Assembly: GCA_031285565.1 (NCBI GenBank)
Contig: JAITVY010000074.1
Location: 1 to 62,412, forward strand
Origin: Tannerella sp.
GTDB taxonomy: Bacteria; Bacteroidota; Bacteroidia; Bacteroidales; Tannerellaceae
Direction of reading: 5' to 3'
DNA: 62,412 bases
Made by a program: the position numbers and the translations under genes. Below the pieces are notes generated by a model that saw only the letters and a list, made by a program, of their open reading frames with translations, was not told where the DNA came from and did not search any database. Shown piece after piece: positions 37,924 to 47,447 of the stretch; the first letter of the stretch is position 1; every line of letters begins with the position of its first letter.

Positions 37924-40900
37924 ATGAATCTGAACAATCTAAGAAAGACATTCAGAGTCTTTGCAATCAGTTTGCTCTTATTGGGAGCAATATGCAATTC
38001 CGGTTCCATGTCAGCATCTGAATTACAAGCATTCCAAATGACTGTAAAATTGGAAAATGCGACTCTGAAAGAACTTTTCGACATTATTGAAGAAAAGTTC
38101 GACTACTCCTTCCTTATCCGGAATAACGATATCGATCTGGAAGAGCGAATCACAATTAATGCCAAAAACAAATCGGTGGAAGAAATTCTGACAAATGCAT
38201 TAAAAAAACAAAAAGCAGAATTTACAGTCAACGATCACCGCATTATTGTTTACAAAACAAATTCCCCAAACGAAACAAAGGGAGCAACTGTTGGAGCACA
38301 AACCATGCAACAGACCCAAACAATAAGTGGAACAGTTATTGATGAAGTTACCGGCGAACCTGTTATCGGAGCAAACGTAATCGTGAAAGGAACTACGGTT
38401 GGTACGGTTACCGATTATGATGGAAAATTTTCATTCGAAGCTCCTGGCGGATCAACACTTGTTATCTCCTATATAGGCTATATTAATGTTGAAGTTGCTG
38501 CATCTTCATCACCGATGACCATCCGTATCAAAGAAGATACACATGCTTTGGCAGAAGTAGTAGTGGTAGGTTATGGTGTACAGAAAAGAGAAAGCCTGAC
38601 CGGTGCATTACAAACATTGAATAATGAAAAACTGACAAACATTACAACACCTTCGGTTCAGAATATGTTGAACGGTAAAGCACCCGGTGTATATGTAGCG
38701 CCCGGCGACGGACGTCCCGGTTCTTCAGGAAGCGTCGTAATACGCGGTAAAGCATCAATAAATGGAGAAACACGTCCTCTGTGGGTGATCGATGGAGTTA
38801 TTGTAGGAAATACACCAAACAATTCATTGAATCCAAACGATATAGAAACCATGACAATCCTAAAAGATGCGGCCTCTACCGCGATTTACGGCTCACAGGG
38901 AGCCAATGGTGTGATCGTGGTGACGACCAAAAAGGGAACTGCCGATAAATTAACGATCAATGCTTCCGCAAAATTCGGACTTAACAGCCTGAACAATGGA
39001 AATATGGAAGTAATGAACGGGGAAGAATTATATGATTATTACAAGTCATTCTCAAACCAGGAAATGATCTCTTTTCCCCGGTGGAACGAAAACTTAAGAA
39101 ATTCGAATTACGATTGGTGGGATCTTGCCACCCAAACGGGCATTGTACAAGAGTATAACATTTCTGCTGCCGGAGGTAATGAAAAAATCAGATCTTATTT
39201 TTCATTAGGTTATTATGATGAAGAAGGAGCTGTTAAAGGATATGATTATACAAAATACGACTTCCGCCTTCGTACCGAAATGAAACCGACTACATGGCTG
39301 ACACTTAAACCGCTTATCGCCGGTTCACGAAGAAATATTGATAATCAGGAACATTCTGTTACGGCTATGTATTCAAATCTACCATGGGACAATCCATATC
39401 AGGAAGATGGTACTCCTACTCCCAACTATTCCCAAACATGGGTAAACAGTAACTCAACAAATTACCTGTATGATTTACAATGGAATAAATCATCTTCTAT
39501 AACACACACCTTTATGGGTAATTTTGATTTTGATATCAGGCTTACCGACTGGTTGACATTTGCATCTGTAAACAGCTATTCATATAACAATTACGAATTT
39601 AAAGAACTATTTGACCCCCGCTCATATGAAGGAGCAGGAGTTAACGGACGTATAGAAGAACGAACACAAAAAACAGAACGCAGATATACCAACCAGTTGC
39701 TTCGTCTTAATAAAAATTTCGGTAAGCATGCATTGAATGGGATTATAGCCTATGAATTCAACGACTATAAATTCAAAAATCTTCAGGAGATAGGGACGGG
39801 CTTCGTTGCCGGTTTCGAAGAACTCGATGTAGCTGCCAAACCGGAAAAGACGGCGGGATATATAGAAGAAAAAGCAAAACAGTCATTTATATTCAACGCA
39901 CACTATGCTTATGACAGTAAATACCTGGCCCAGGTATCTTTTCGCCGCGACGGTGCGTCCAACTTCGGAGATGATGAAAAATATGGTAATTTCTTTTCAA
40001 TCAGCGGCGGATGGAATATCGAACGCGAAGCTTTTATGGAATATGACTGGCTGGATCAACTGAAGCTACGTGCATCATACGGTACAACAGGAAATGATCC
40101 TACAGCACTATATCCACAATACGATCTATATAAAGGCAACACAAGCTATGATGGAACTCCGGGCCTGTTAATCAGCCAAATCGGCAGGAAAGACTTAACC
40201 TGGGAAAAAACAAAGACATTCGGCGTAGGATTAGATATCGCCATATTCGACCGGGTACGCATGTCTTTCGATTACTATGATAAAAAAACCGACAATGTAC
40301 TATTCAAAGTTCCTGTATCCGGATTAACCGGAGTAACTGAAGTATGGAGAAATATCGGTGAAATGTCAAACAAAGGATTTGAAATGTCGATTGGTGGCGA
40401 TATCATAAAAACAAAGGATTGGTATTGGGGAGCAGACTTCAATCTGGGATTAAACCGGAATAAAATGACAGGTATCTACGGAGATGATACGGAAGTTATA
40501 ACAACCGGTTTAGGAGGAATTGCCGGAAGCATCAACCGGATATTGAAAAAAGGTTATGATGCCGACACCTATTATGGCCGCGAATGGGCAGGAGTTAATC
40601 CGGAAAACGGAAAGCCGCAATGGTATAAAACAGATGATAATGGCAATCGCGTAATAACGGAAAGTTACTCAGAAGCTGACGAAATAATATTAGGAAGTTA
40701 TGCGCCTGATTTCTTCGGAGGATTCTCGACCAATCTGGTATGGAAAGATTTTGATTTGTCGGCCGTATTCGGTTATTCCGTAGGTGGAAAAATATACAAT
40801 TATTCACGTCAGGAATACGATTCCGACGGAGCTTATACCGACAGAAACCAAATGAAACTTAAGGATGGTTGGAGCCGCTGGGAAAAAGCAGGAGATATCG

Positions 40901-41238
40901 CAACCCACCCGCTTGCTTCTTATAACAATTCGTATTCTGTAAATTCAAACAAAGTGTCATCCCGTTTTATTGAAGACGGAGATTATCTAAAACTACGCAG
41001 CTTGACCATAGGATATAACCTGAAATTACCTAAATGGCAAATATCAAACCTTCGCATATTTATTTCCGGAGAAAATTTATTCACAATTACAGATTATTCC
41101 GGTGTTGATCCGGAAATCCCGGTGAGACTGTCCGATGATAAGATTGAAGACAGTTCCAGTTCTATTTTAAATGTAACGGGAACATCAGCCTATCCTACTA
41201 CACGTAAGTTTATATTTGGTATCAACATTACATTATAA
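37924..41238 (+). CDS. SusC/RagA-family TonB-dependent transporter with STN domain (locus 2)
   Basis: A 1104-residue outer-membrane transporter. It shows a signal region (TFRVFAISLLLLGAICNSGS), an STN domain (about 40-115; LENATLKELFDIIEEKFDYS), a CarboxypepD_reg-like domain (about 137-205; GTVIDEVTGEPVIGANVIVK), the SusC signature and plug (EVVVVGYGVQKRESLTGALQ, WVIDGVIVGN, IYGSQGANGVIVVTTKKGT) and a beta-barrel ending FGINITL. The STN domain points to trans-envelope signalling with the FecR just upstream. The SusD partner begins 11 bases after its stop. Confidence 0.95.
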   Translation: MNLNNLRKTFRVFAISLLLLGAICNSGSMSASELQAFQMTVKLENATLKELFDIIEEKFDYSFLIRNNDIDLEERITINAKNKSVEEILTNALKKQKAEFTVNDHRIIVYKTNSPNETKGATVGAQTMQQTQTISGTVIDEVTGEPVIGANVIVKGTTVGTVTDYDGKFSFEAPGGSTLVISYIGYINVEVAASSSPMTIRIKEDTHALAEVVVVGYGVQKRESLTGALQTLNNEKLTNITTPSVQNMLNGKAPGVYVAPGDGRPGSSGSVVIRGKASINGETRPLWVIDGVIVGNTPNNSLNPNDIETMTILKDAASTAIYGSQGANGVIVVTTKKGTADKLTINASAKFGLNSLNNGNMEVMNGEELYDYYKSFSNQEMISFPRWNENLRNSNYDWWDLATQTGIVQEYNISAAGGNEKIRSYFSLGYYDEEGAVKGYDYTKYDFRLRTEMKPTTWLTLKPLIAGSRRNIDNQEHSVTAMYSNLPWDNPYQEDGTPTPNYSQTWVNSNSTNYLYDLQWNKSSSITHTFMGNFDFDIRLTDWLTFASVNSYSYNNYEFKELFDPRSYEGAGVNGRIEERTQKTERRYTNQLLRLNKNFGKHALNGIIAYEFNDYKFKNLQEIGTGFVAGFEELDVAAKPEKTAGYIEEKAKQSFIFNAHYAYDSKYLAQVSFRRDGASNFGDDEKYGNFFSISGGWNIEREAFMEYDWLDQLKLRASYGTTGNDPTALYPQYDLYKGNTSYDGTPGLLISQIGRKDLTWEKTKTFGVGLDIAIFDRVRMSFDYYDKKTDNVLFKVPVSGLTGVTEVWRNIGEMSNKGFEMSIGGDIIKTKDWYWGADFNLGLNRNKMTGIYGDDTEVITTGLGGIAGSINRILKKGYDADTYYGREWAGVNPENGKPQWYKTDDNGNRVITESYSEADEIILGSYAPDFFGGFSTNLVWKDFDLSAVFGYSVGGKIYNYSRQEYDSDGAYTDRNQMKLKDGWSRWEKAGDIATHPLASYNNSYSVNSNKVSSRFIEDGDYLKLRSLTIGYNLKLPKWQISNLRIFISGENLFTITDYSGVDPEIPVRLSDDKIEDSSSSILNVTGTSAYPTTRKFIFGINITL

Positions 41239-41249
41239 AAAGATTAACT

Positions 41250-42959
41250 ATGAAAAAGATATTATCAATAATAATAAGTATGTGCTGTTTATTTACAGCA
41301 TGCGATATCGACAGATTCCCTTCTACATCGATGGCCGCAGAAGAAATTCTTGAGGATCCAAACCTGGATGCATTACTAAACGGTACTTATGCCCAACTAA
41401 AAGCATGGTCGGACGTAATGCATCGCTGTGGAGAATATGCCGGAGATAATATGATGATACGTGGAACGTCTACCGATGCTTTCTACGAATTCATTTCCTA
41501 TTCGCGCACGCCGAATAATTATCGTTTACTAAACTTCTGGGATTACAGTTATAAAGCGATCGCCCAATCTTCCAATATCATGAAAATGTTTGATGAAGGA
41601 CAAAATGCTGAAATCGATAATAAACTGGGAGAATGCTATTTTATTCGTGGCTTTTTATACTTCTATTTATGCCGTGCTTATGGCCGGCCGTATTACCAAA
41701 ATCCTGAAACAAATCTAGGTGTACCCATTGTAAATGGAACACCGGATGATGTATTCGGTGCATTACCGGATCGTTCTACGGTAAAAGAGACTTACGAACA
41801 GGCTATTTCCGATTTGAAAAAATCTGTAGAATTAATCAATACAAATAACGGACCTGTTTACGGATCACAAGAAGCTGCTTGGGCTTTACTATCCAGAATA
41901 TATCTGTACATGAGCGGAACATTCGATAGTCCGAATCAGGAATATGCTAAATTAGCGATTGAATATGCCGACAAAGTAATCAATTCCGGCACATACAGTA
42001 TGCTCCCACGCGAAGATTTTATGAAATATAGCTCCTTCACTCCGGAACAGAACAATGAAACGATTTTCGCCGTAAAACGTGTAGCTTCCGAATTTTCCGG
42101 TGATGACCACTACTATGGCATCGGCGGAATGTATGCAAATATAGGCGGCATGGGATGGGGCGAAATGTATGCCAGTGCTGATTTTATTAGTTTATTAGAT
42201 GAAACAGGCCGTAACGACTGGGCAAATGATAAAATCGTAGACGCACGCGCCGCATTTATCGAACCTCAGTACGTAGATGGTGGAAAAACGGTCTTCCGTT
42301 TTATTAAAAATGTATATGATAATTCCGGTACACAAACAAATTTCAACTACGTACAGGCAGAAGTAACCATTTCCGGAAACACAGCTACCTGTAAGGAAGA
42401 TGATGACACTTATTCGTTAACACCGGTTGATCAGGATCAAGGCATTTGGTCAATCAATTACAAAGACGGAAATACATATACGGGTGTGATCGATCCGGAA
42501 ATGAAACTGAACCGTGTATATCCGATGTTTTATATTACAAAATGTTCGCGCGAAGGAGAAGAATCCCATTTGCACTCACCGGTGATTACTCGTTTAGCCG
42601 AAATGTATTTGAATAAAGCAGAGGCTGCAGCTAAAACCGGAGATTATGGAACTGCTTTAGCGGCATTAAATACTGTCCGCGAACGTTCGTTACCAGGTGA
42701 AGGATATGCTTCATTAGACGCATCGAATGCAGAAACGCTTATCGAGAAGGAACGTACACTGGAGTTGGCATTCCAGGCAGAACGAAGTTATGACGTTTAC
42801 CGCAACGGGTGTTCGATGACACGCCGCTATCCGGGACCACATAATGCAATGGAAGAAATATTGCCGAATGATTACCGTACGATATACTTCATTCCGCAAA
42901 ATGCGATTAATGCATATCCGAACGGTAGTACATTAACTCAAAACCCGACATCAAATTAA
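41250..42959 (+). CDS. SusD/RagB-family surface glycan-binding lipoprotein (locus 2)
   Basis: The 569-residue lipoprotein has lipobox Cys18 (MCCLFTAC) and the helical SusD fold (YFIRGFLYFYLCRAYGRPYY, AAWALLSRIYLYMSGTFDSP, RLAEMYLNKAEAAAKTGDYG, TLELAFQAERSYDVYRNG). It ends with YFIPQNAINAYPNGSTLTQN, the usual SusD C-terminal pattern. It is the last gene of locus 2. An IS element begins 62 bases after its stop, so any enzyme genes that once followed are now cut off or missing. Confidence 0.95.
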   Translation: MKKILSIIISMCCLFTACDIDRFPSTSMAAEEILEDPNLDALLNGTYAQLKAWSDVMHRCGEYAGDNMMIRGTSTDAFYEFISYSRTPNNYRLLNFWDYSYKAIAQSSNIMKMFDEGQNAEIDNKLGECYFIRGFLYFYLCRAYGRPYYQNPETNLGVPIVNGTPDDVFGALPDRSTVKETYEQAISDLKKSVELINTNNGPVYGSQEAAWALLSRIYLYMSGTFDSPNQEYAKLAIEYADKVINSGTYSMLPREDFMKYSSFTPEQNNETIFAVKRVASEFSGDDHYYGIGGMYANIGGMGWGEMYASADFISLLDETGRNDWANDKIVDARAAFIEPQYVDGGKTVFRFIKNVYDNSGTQTNFNYVQAEVTISGNTATCKEDDDTYSLTPVDQDQGIWSINYKDGNTYTGVIDPEMKLNRVYPMFYITKCSREGEESHLHSPVITRLAEMYLNKAEAAAKTGDYGTALAALNTVRERSLPGEGYASLDASNAETLIEKERTLELAFQAERSYDVYRNGCSMTRRYPGPHNAMEEILPNDYRTIYFIPQNAINAYPNGSTLTQNPTSN

Positions 42960-43025
42960 TTGCGAATAACAAATATACCTAGTCATCAAGATATAGTATC
43001 TTTAATGACTAAGCATATATAAAAA

Positions 43026-43066
43026 GAGGCTGTCTCAGAATGATGAGATGGCCTCTGTTTTTTTTT
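43026..43066 (+). terminator. Terminator in the left IS end
   Basis: GAGGCTGTCTCA pairs with TGAGATGGCCTC (two wobble pairs) and is followed by a run of about ten T. It would stop transcripts coming from SusD. Confidence 0.75.
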
Positions 43067-43121
43067 GTGTATTAAAAAAAGAAGCAAGCCTTCATTATCA
43101 AAAACAAAGACTTGCCCATGT

Positions 43122-43145
43122 ACTTAAAGAATCGTATCTTTAAGT
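43122..43145 (+). repeat. Inverted repeat before the transposase start
   Basis: ACTTAAAGA and TCTTTAAGT form a 9-bp stem around ATCGTA in the transposase leader. It may limit translation of the transposase or be a binding site. Confidence 0.5.
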
Positions 43146-43168
43146 GTCATCACACAAAAACAAATATA

Positions 43169-44668
43169 ATGTTTAAAAGTTATACCACCAACGATAATCT
43201 CTTACTTCCACCCACCTTGGGAGAATTAATACCCTCCAATGATCCAGTTCGTGTAGTAGACCGTATCATCGAGCAAATCGATCTGAAGTCTTTATACCGG
43301 AAGTATTCCCATTTAGGCAGTCATGCCTATCATCCCCGCCTGATGCTCAAGTTAATCGTTTACGCCTATCTTCGTAATGTATACTCTTCGCGTCGTATAG
43401 AAGATTTGGGCCGTAACGATATCCGTTTTTTATGGTTAAGCGGCATGGATTGTCCTGATCATAATACAATTAGTCGTTTTCGTTCGGGACGTTTGAAAGG
43501 CGTCTTGAAAGAAGTGTTTGCCACGATAGTTAAGTTTCTGGTCGAAGAAGGATTAGTTAGTTTAGAAAAAGCCTACACAGATGGAACCAAGATCGAATCC
43601 AGTGCCAACCGTTACACATTTGTCTGGGGTAAATCCATCCAAACCCGTGTAAATAAGATAGCTGACCAAATCAATGAACTGTGGACTTATGCCGAATCTG
43701 TCACCAAACAAGAGCTAATGGAAGAAGCCCCGTTGCTAGCCGAGGATGTTACAGCAGAGAAAGTAGCCCATGTGGTAGGTAAGATCGATGAAGCCTTACG
43801 AGATGTAGCTTGTGATAAAAAAGTCAAACGAGTGAAGAAAGCCTGGCCAGAACAATTAAAGCGATATGAAGAACAAGAGCAAATACTGAAAGGCCGTAAC
43901 AGTTACTCCAAAACTGACCCGGATGCCACCTTTATGCGGATGAAAGAAGACCATATGCTAAACGGACAACTTAAGCCCGCTTATAATGTACAGATCTCTA
44001 CAAACGCCCAATTTATCACTAATTACACCCTACATCAGACAACAGCCGATACCACTACCTATATCGGGCATATGGAAGAATACAAACGGCTCTATGATAG
44101 TTACCCCAAAGAATCCATAGCCGATGCCGGCTATGGCAGTGAAGAGAATTACCTGTATGCCAGGGAAAAAACAATTACAACTTATATCAAATACAATTAT
44201 TTCCATAAACAAGCCACAAAGAAATGGGGAAACGACCCTTTTCTCTCTTCCAACTTCCATTATAATAAGAAGAAAGACTGTTTCTACTGCCCCATGGGAC
44301 AAGAAATGCGATTCGTTTATAAATGCAAGCAAAAGACGAAAACCGGCTTTGAACAAGAAATACACATTTATGAGGCTACCCGCTGTGAAGGTTGTCCTTT
44401 AAGAAGTCTCTGCCATAAATCTAAAACCAACCGCAGGATACAGGTTAACCATCGACTGAATGCCCTTAAAAGAGAAGAAAAGCAGAAACTATTATCTGAA
44501 GAAGGATTAAAACATCGCAGTCAGAGGCCACAGGATGTGGAAGCTACTTTCGGAAATCTAAAATACAACAAATACTTCAAGCGATTCCTATGCAGGGGAA
44601 AAGATAAAGTAGAAGTCGAATTTGGATTACTTTCAATTGCTCATAATCTTAAAAAAGTAGCTTCATAG
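43169..44668 (+). CDS. IS1182-family DDE transposase
   Basis: I choose the ATG at 43169 (MFKSYTTNDN), since the frame open from 43112 (TTG) crosses the leader hairpin. The protein of about 499 residues has the N-terminal DUF772-like domain (HPRLMLKLIVYAYLRNVYSS, then GMDCPDHNTISRFRSG) and a DDE domain with Asp in YTDGTKIES, Asp in IADAGYGSEENY and Glu in DVEATFGNLKYN. A Cys cluster (CPMGQEM, CEGCPLRSLCHKS) lies between the second Asp and the Glu. It appears intact, so the element could be active. Confidence 0.93.
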   Translation: MFKSYTTNDNLLLPPTLGELIPSNDPVRVVDRIIEQIDLKSLYRKYSHLGSHAYHPRLMLKLIVYAYLRNVYSSRRIEDLGRNDIRFLWLSGMDCPDHNTISRFRSGRLKGVLKEVFATIVKFLVEEGLVSLEKAYTDGTKIESSANRYTFVWGKSIQTRVNKIADQINELWTYAESVTKQELMEEAPLLAEDVTAEKVAHVVGKIDEALRDVACDKKVKRVKKAWPEQLKRYEEQEQILKGRNSYSKTDPDATFMRMKEDHMLNGQLKPAYNVQISTNAQFITNYTLHQTTADTTTYIGHMEEYKRLYDSYPKESIADAGYGSEENYLYAREKTITTYIKYNYFHKQATKKWGNDPFLSSNFHYNKKKDCFYCPMGQEMRFVYKCKQKTKTGFEQEIHIYEATRCEGCPLRSLCHKSKTNRRIQVNHRLNALKREEKQKLLSEEGLKHRSQRPQDVEATFGNLKYNKYFKRFLCRGKDKVEVEFGLLSIAHNLKKVAS

Positions 44669-44679
44669 ACTACTTTTTT
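44651..44679 (+). terminator. Terminator overlapping the transposase stop
   Basis: AAAAAAGTAG and CTACTTTTTT form a perfect 10-bp stem around CTTCATAGA, which includes the TAG stop. The T6 tail makes it a good terminator. Confidence 0.75.
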
Positions 44680-44792
44680 GACCTTTTTTGCCTTCATCGA
44701 AGAATGCCACAGTTTCATGGTTGATAAGAGTAAAGAAATCTGGTGTTTTTTTTGCCGGAATCTCAAGAATCATTTTTTTCTCAATGAAAAAA

Positions 44793-44823
44793 GGCCATCT
44801 CAAAGTTTTATTTTGAGACAGCC
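44793..44823 (-). terminator. Terminator in the right IS end (minus strand)
   Basis: GGCTGTCTCA pairs with TGAGATGGCC and is followed on the minus strand by TTTTTT. It would stop transcription entering the IS from its right side. Confidence 0.65.
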
Positions 44824-44829
44824 TCTTTT

Positions 44830-45391
44830 ACTATTTAAACAAGAACTAATAGACCTCACCCTATTATATACAAACAACAATGTGCATTTGTTACTTTCAG
44901 AAACCACCTTATTAATAAAAGATTTTATTCGGGAAGATAAAGGGTCTTTAGTCGTACAGACAAAGAGTCTTTGTTCGAACGGACAAATGCCTTTTGTCTA
45001 GATAAAACATCTACTCACGAGAATATTCGAATCTCCGCGTTAATATCCTTTTTCAAGATTATTACTAAACATATTCAAAAACACGAAATTCGTTTCATAA
45101 TATTATATAATTCAGGCTTCCCTTATTAATATATATACACAAAAGAGGAAAGTTCTGTTTAAAACAAAATCGTTTTTATTCCCTCTTTTTCAACTTTTTA
45201 TTATTCAGCATATTGATAATATAAAATTATATAAATATGGTCTATTTTGTATTGAAATATTAAATTATCCCCGTATTTTTGTTGACTTAAATAACGTTTT
45301 AAGTAGCGAATACAGAGCTAAAATTTATTTTTGGCTATGTTGAGTCACGCAAAACGACTAATGTAATTGAACTTATTAAATACCATAAATT
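44830..45391. other. AT-rich gene-free stretch between the IS and the GH109 gene
   Basis: These 560 bases contain no supportable gene. An open frame that begins inside the IS end and runs to 45001 has no recognisable product. The only signal is the -7 box TATTTTTG at 45326-45333, which serves the following gene. Confidence 0.6.
45326..45333 (+). promoter_or_regulatory. -7 promoter box (TATTTTTG) of the GH109 gene
   Basis: TAnnTTTG match 59 bases before the start codon. It shows that this gene has its own promoter independent of locus 2. Confidence 0.5.
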
Positions 45392-46798
45392 ATGGAAAAT
45401 ACTCGTCGCTCTTTTATTAAAAAAGTTACGGCAGCCGGTATTGGTGCAGCCGGATTAGCAGTAACCGATCATGCAATGGCTGCAGTTAATAATACAACTG
45501 AAGCACAACAAAGCAAAAAAAAATCTTCAGGAAAAGATGACGGCAAACTAAAATTCGGATTCATAGGAACCGGATCACGTTGTCAGGAACATATCAACAA
45601 TGTTCTGGCTATTCCCGACAATAAAATTGTGGCTATTTGCGATATCCAGAAGGGTCCATTGGAAAGAACGCTAAAACACATTGCAAAATTCAATGTTCCC
45701 GAACCGAAAGTATATACAGGAGGCGAACGTGAATTTGAGAAAATGCTGAATAACGAAGAATTCGACTGTGTAATTATTGCCACCCCATGGGAATGGCATG
45801 TACCGATGGCAGTAGCTACCATGAAAGCAGGTGTTCCTTATGTAGGCGTAGAAGTTTCAGCCGCCAACACGGTAGAAGAATGCTGGGATCTCGTAAACAC
45901 TTCCGAAGCCACCGGAAGCCATCTGAATATTATGGAAAATGTATGTTACCGCCGTGACGTGATGGCCGCATTAAGAATGGTACGTGATGGTTTATTCGGA
46001 GAAATGATCCATGGAACTTGTGGCTATCAACATGATTTGCGTGATGTAAAATTCAATGACGGCGAACATTATACCTATCAGGAAGGTGGCGAATTACGAA
46101 TGGGACCGACCGCCTATGCAGAAGCACAATGGCGTACACAACATTCGGTAACCCGTAACGGAGATATTTATCCTACACATGGTATCGGACCGGTAGCCAA
46201 CTGCTTTGATATTAATCACGGTAACCGCTTCCTTTCACTAACAGCTATGGCTACCCAATCAAGAGGATTACACAATTTTATTGTTGAAAAAGGTGGCGCT
46301 AATCATCCATATGCTAAAATAAATTTTAATCTGGGTGATATAGTAACATCCATGATCAAATGTGCAAATGGTCAAACAATTATTGTAACACACGATACGA
46401 ATTTACCTCGTCCGTACTCATTAGGATTCCGTGTTCAGGGCACCAAGGGCCTGTGGATGAATGATGGCGATCATATATATGTAGAAGGACAATCCAAACC
46501 TCATCGCTGGGATGAGTCGGATGAATGGTTAAAAAAATATGATCATAAACTCTGGAGTACACTTGAAGCTAAAGCCAAAGAAGCCGGACATGGTGGTATG
46601 GACTTCATTATGATGTACGACTTGATTGACGCAATCCGCAATAAAAAACCGGCTCCGATGGATTGTTATGATGCTGCAGCATGGAGTGCGATTTCCGGTT
46701 TATCGGAAATGTCAATTGCACGTGGTGGCGCTGTAGTTGATTTCCCTGACTTCACAAGAGGTCAATGGATTCATCGTAAACCCAAGTTTGCCCTCTAA
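45392..46798 (+). CDS. Gfo/Idh/MocA oxidoreductase, GH109-type alpha-N-acetylgalactosaminidase-like
   Basis: A 468-residue protein with a twin-arginine-like signal (RRSFIKKVTAAGIGAAGLAV). The Rossmann fold starts with KFGFIGTGSRCQEH (about 54-67), which binds NAD; ATPWEWHVPMAVATMKAGVP follows. The motif YPTHGIGPVANCFDIN is characteristic of GH109, which cleaves terminal alpha-GalNAc by a transient oxidation/elimination with bound NAD. Tat export with cofactor already bound fits this. The function is assigned by family and has not been tested; plain oxidoreductase activity is an alternative. The gene may act with locus 2, from which it is separated by an IS. Confidence 0.82.
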   Translation: MENTRRSFIKKVTAAGIGAAGLAVTDHAMAAVNNTTEAQQSKKKSSGKDDGKLKFGFIGTGSRCQEHINNVLAIPDNKIVAICDIQKGPLERTLKHIAKFNVPEPKVYTGGEREFEKMLNNEEFDCVIIATPWEWHVPMAVATMKAGVPYVGVEVSAANTVEECWDLVNTSEATGSHLNIMENVCYRRDVMAALRMVRDGLFGEMIHGTCGYQHDLRDVKFNDGEHYTYQEGGELRMGPTAYAEAQWRTQHSVTRNGDIYPTHGIGPVANCFDINHGNRFLSLTAMATQSRGLHNFIVEKGGANHPYAKINFNLGDIVTSMIKCANGQTIIVTHDTNLPRPYSLGFRVQGTKGLWMNDGDHIYVEGQSKPHRWDESDEWLKKYDHKLWSTLEAKAKEAGHGGMDFIMMYDLIDAIRNKKPAPMDCYDAAAWSAISGLSEMSIARGGAVVDFPDFTRGQWIHRKPKFAL

Positions 46799-46808
46799 CC
46801 AATAAGCT

Positions 46809-46841
46809 CAAAAAAAGCGAAGTTTTCACTTCGCTTTTTTT
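46809..46841. terminator. Bidirectional terminator after the GH109 gene
   Basis: GCGAAGT-TTTC-ACTTCGC with an A-run on the left and a T7 tract on the right terminates on both strands, between convergent genes. Confidence 0.85.
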
Positions 46842-46846
46842 ATTTA

Positions 46847-47311
46847 TCATAACTCTTCAGAAGGAATAACAATAGGAGGGAATGAATTTATATTGCCTTC
46901 GGATGATATACTTACAATACTGTCAACAACATAACGGGAATAGCCCCTCCACGGAATAGCTCCAAAATACTCCTTATAATGAAGCTCTACTATTTTTCCT
47001 CCGGCAAGCATTAATCTCTCTGCAACAGCTTTATCCGATACGGAGAACTCAAATTCATTCGACTGCATTCCTCCCTGATTCGGACGAAATCCAGCCTGAA
47101 CCAATTTACCTTCATATGTTTTAAAGACATAGCCTTTATACATTACATTATTTAATTGTCCGGATTTCACCCCTTCGCCATACGGATAATAAAAATAAAT
47201 TAACCCATAAAGCAACAAACCTAATATCACTAAAACAGCTATAATACTCACCACTTTACGAAATTTATGACGACGAGCTGCAGCCCGTTCTTCTTTTTCT
47301 GTTAAGTCCAT
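46847..47311 (-). CDS. Single-pass membrane protein of unknown function
   Basis: A 154-residue protein with a charged cytoplasmic N-terminus (EKEERAAARRHKFRK), one TM helix (VVSIIAVLVILGLLLYGLIY, about 20-40) and a periplasmic domain (VMYKGYVFKTYEGKLVQAGF, VELHYKEYFGAIPWRGYSRY, VVDSIV). Homologues in Bacteroidales are sometimes labelled '6-phosphogluconate dehydrogenase' in databases, but no dehydrogenase motif is present. It is monocistronic or read with upstream DNA on the minus strand; the C1 peptidase gene ends 136 bases upstream. I do not assign a function. Confidence 0.75.
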   Translation of the reverse strand: MDLTEKEERAAARRHKFRKVVSIIAVLVILGLLLYGLIYFYYPYGEGVKSGQLNNVMYKGYVFKTYEGKLVQAGFRPNQGGMQSNEFEFSVSDKAVAERLMLAGGKIVELHYKEYFGAIPWRGYSRYVVDSIVSISSEGNINSFPPIVIPSEEL

Positions 47312-47447
47312 AAAGAATAAAAAGTTTTATAATATAACAATTAAAACATTCAAAAAAATTAAAAAGCCATTCAAACTAAATAGTCTCCGGTTTATCTCGT
47401 TTTTACTCAAAAACCTCCACCACTGACCATTAATCGCTGACTACTGA

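Larger units (their letters stand above)
43022..44829 (+). mobile_element. IS1182-family insertion sequence
   Basis: About 1.8 kb bounded by inverted repeats that share AAAAGAGGCTGTCTCA (left end 43022-43037, right end complementary at 44814-44829). It contains one transposase gene. Each end also forms a hairpin with a T-run facing inward. No convincing target-site duplication is visible (flanks TATA and ACTA). Confidence 0.85.

Noticed and set aside
43018..44833. Target-site duplication for the IS
   Set aside because: Flanking tetranucleotides (TATA and ACTA) do not match in any reasonable register.
44678..45001. Open frame spanning the IS right end and flank
   Set aside because: It crosses the IS boundary and a terminator hairpin and has no recognisable product.
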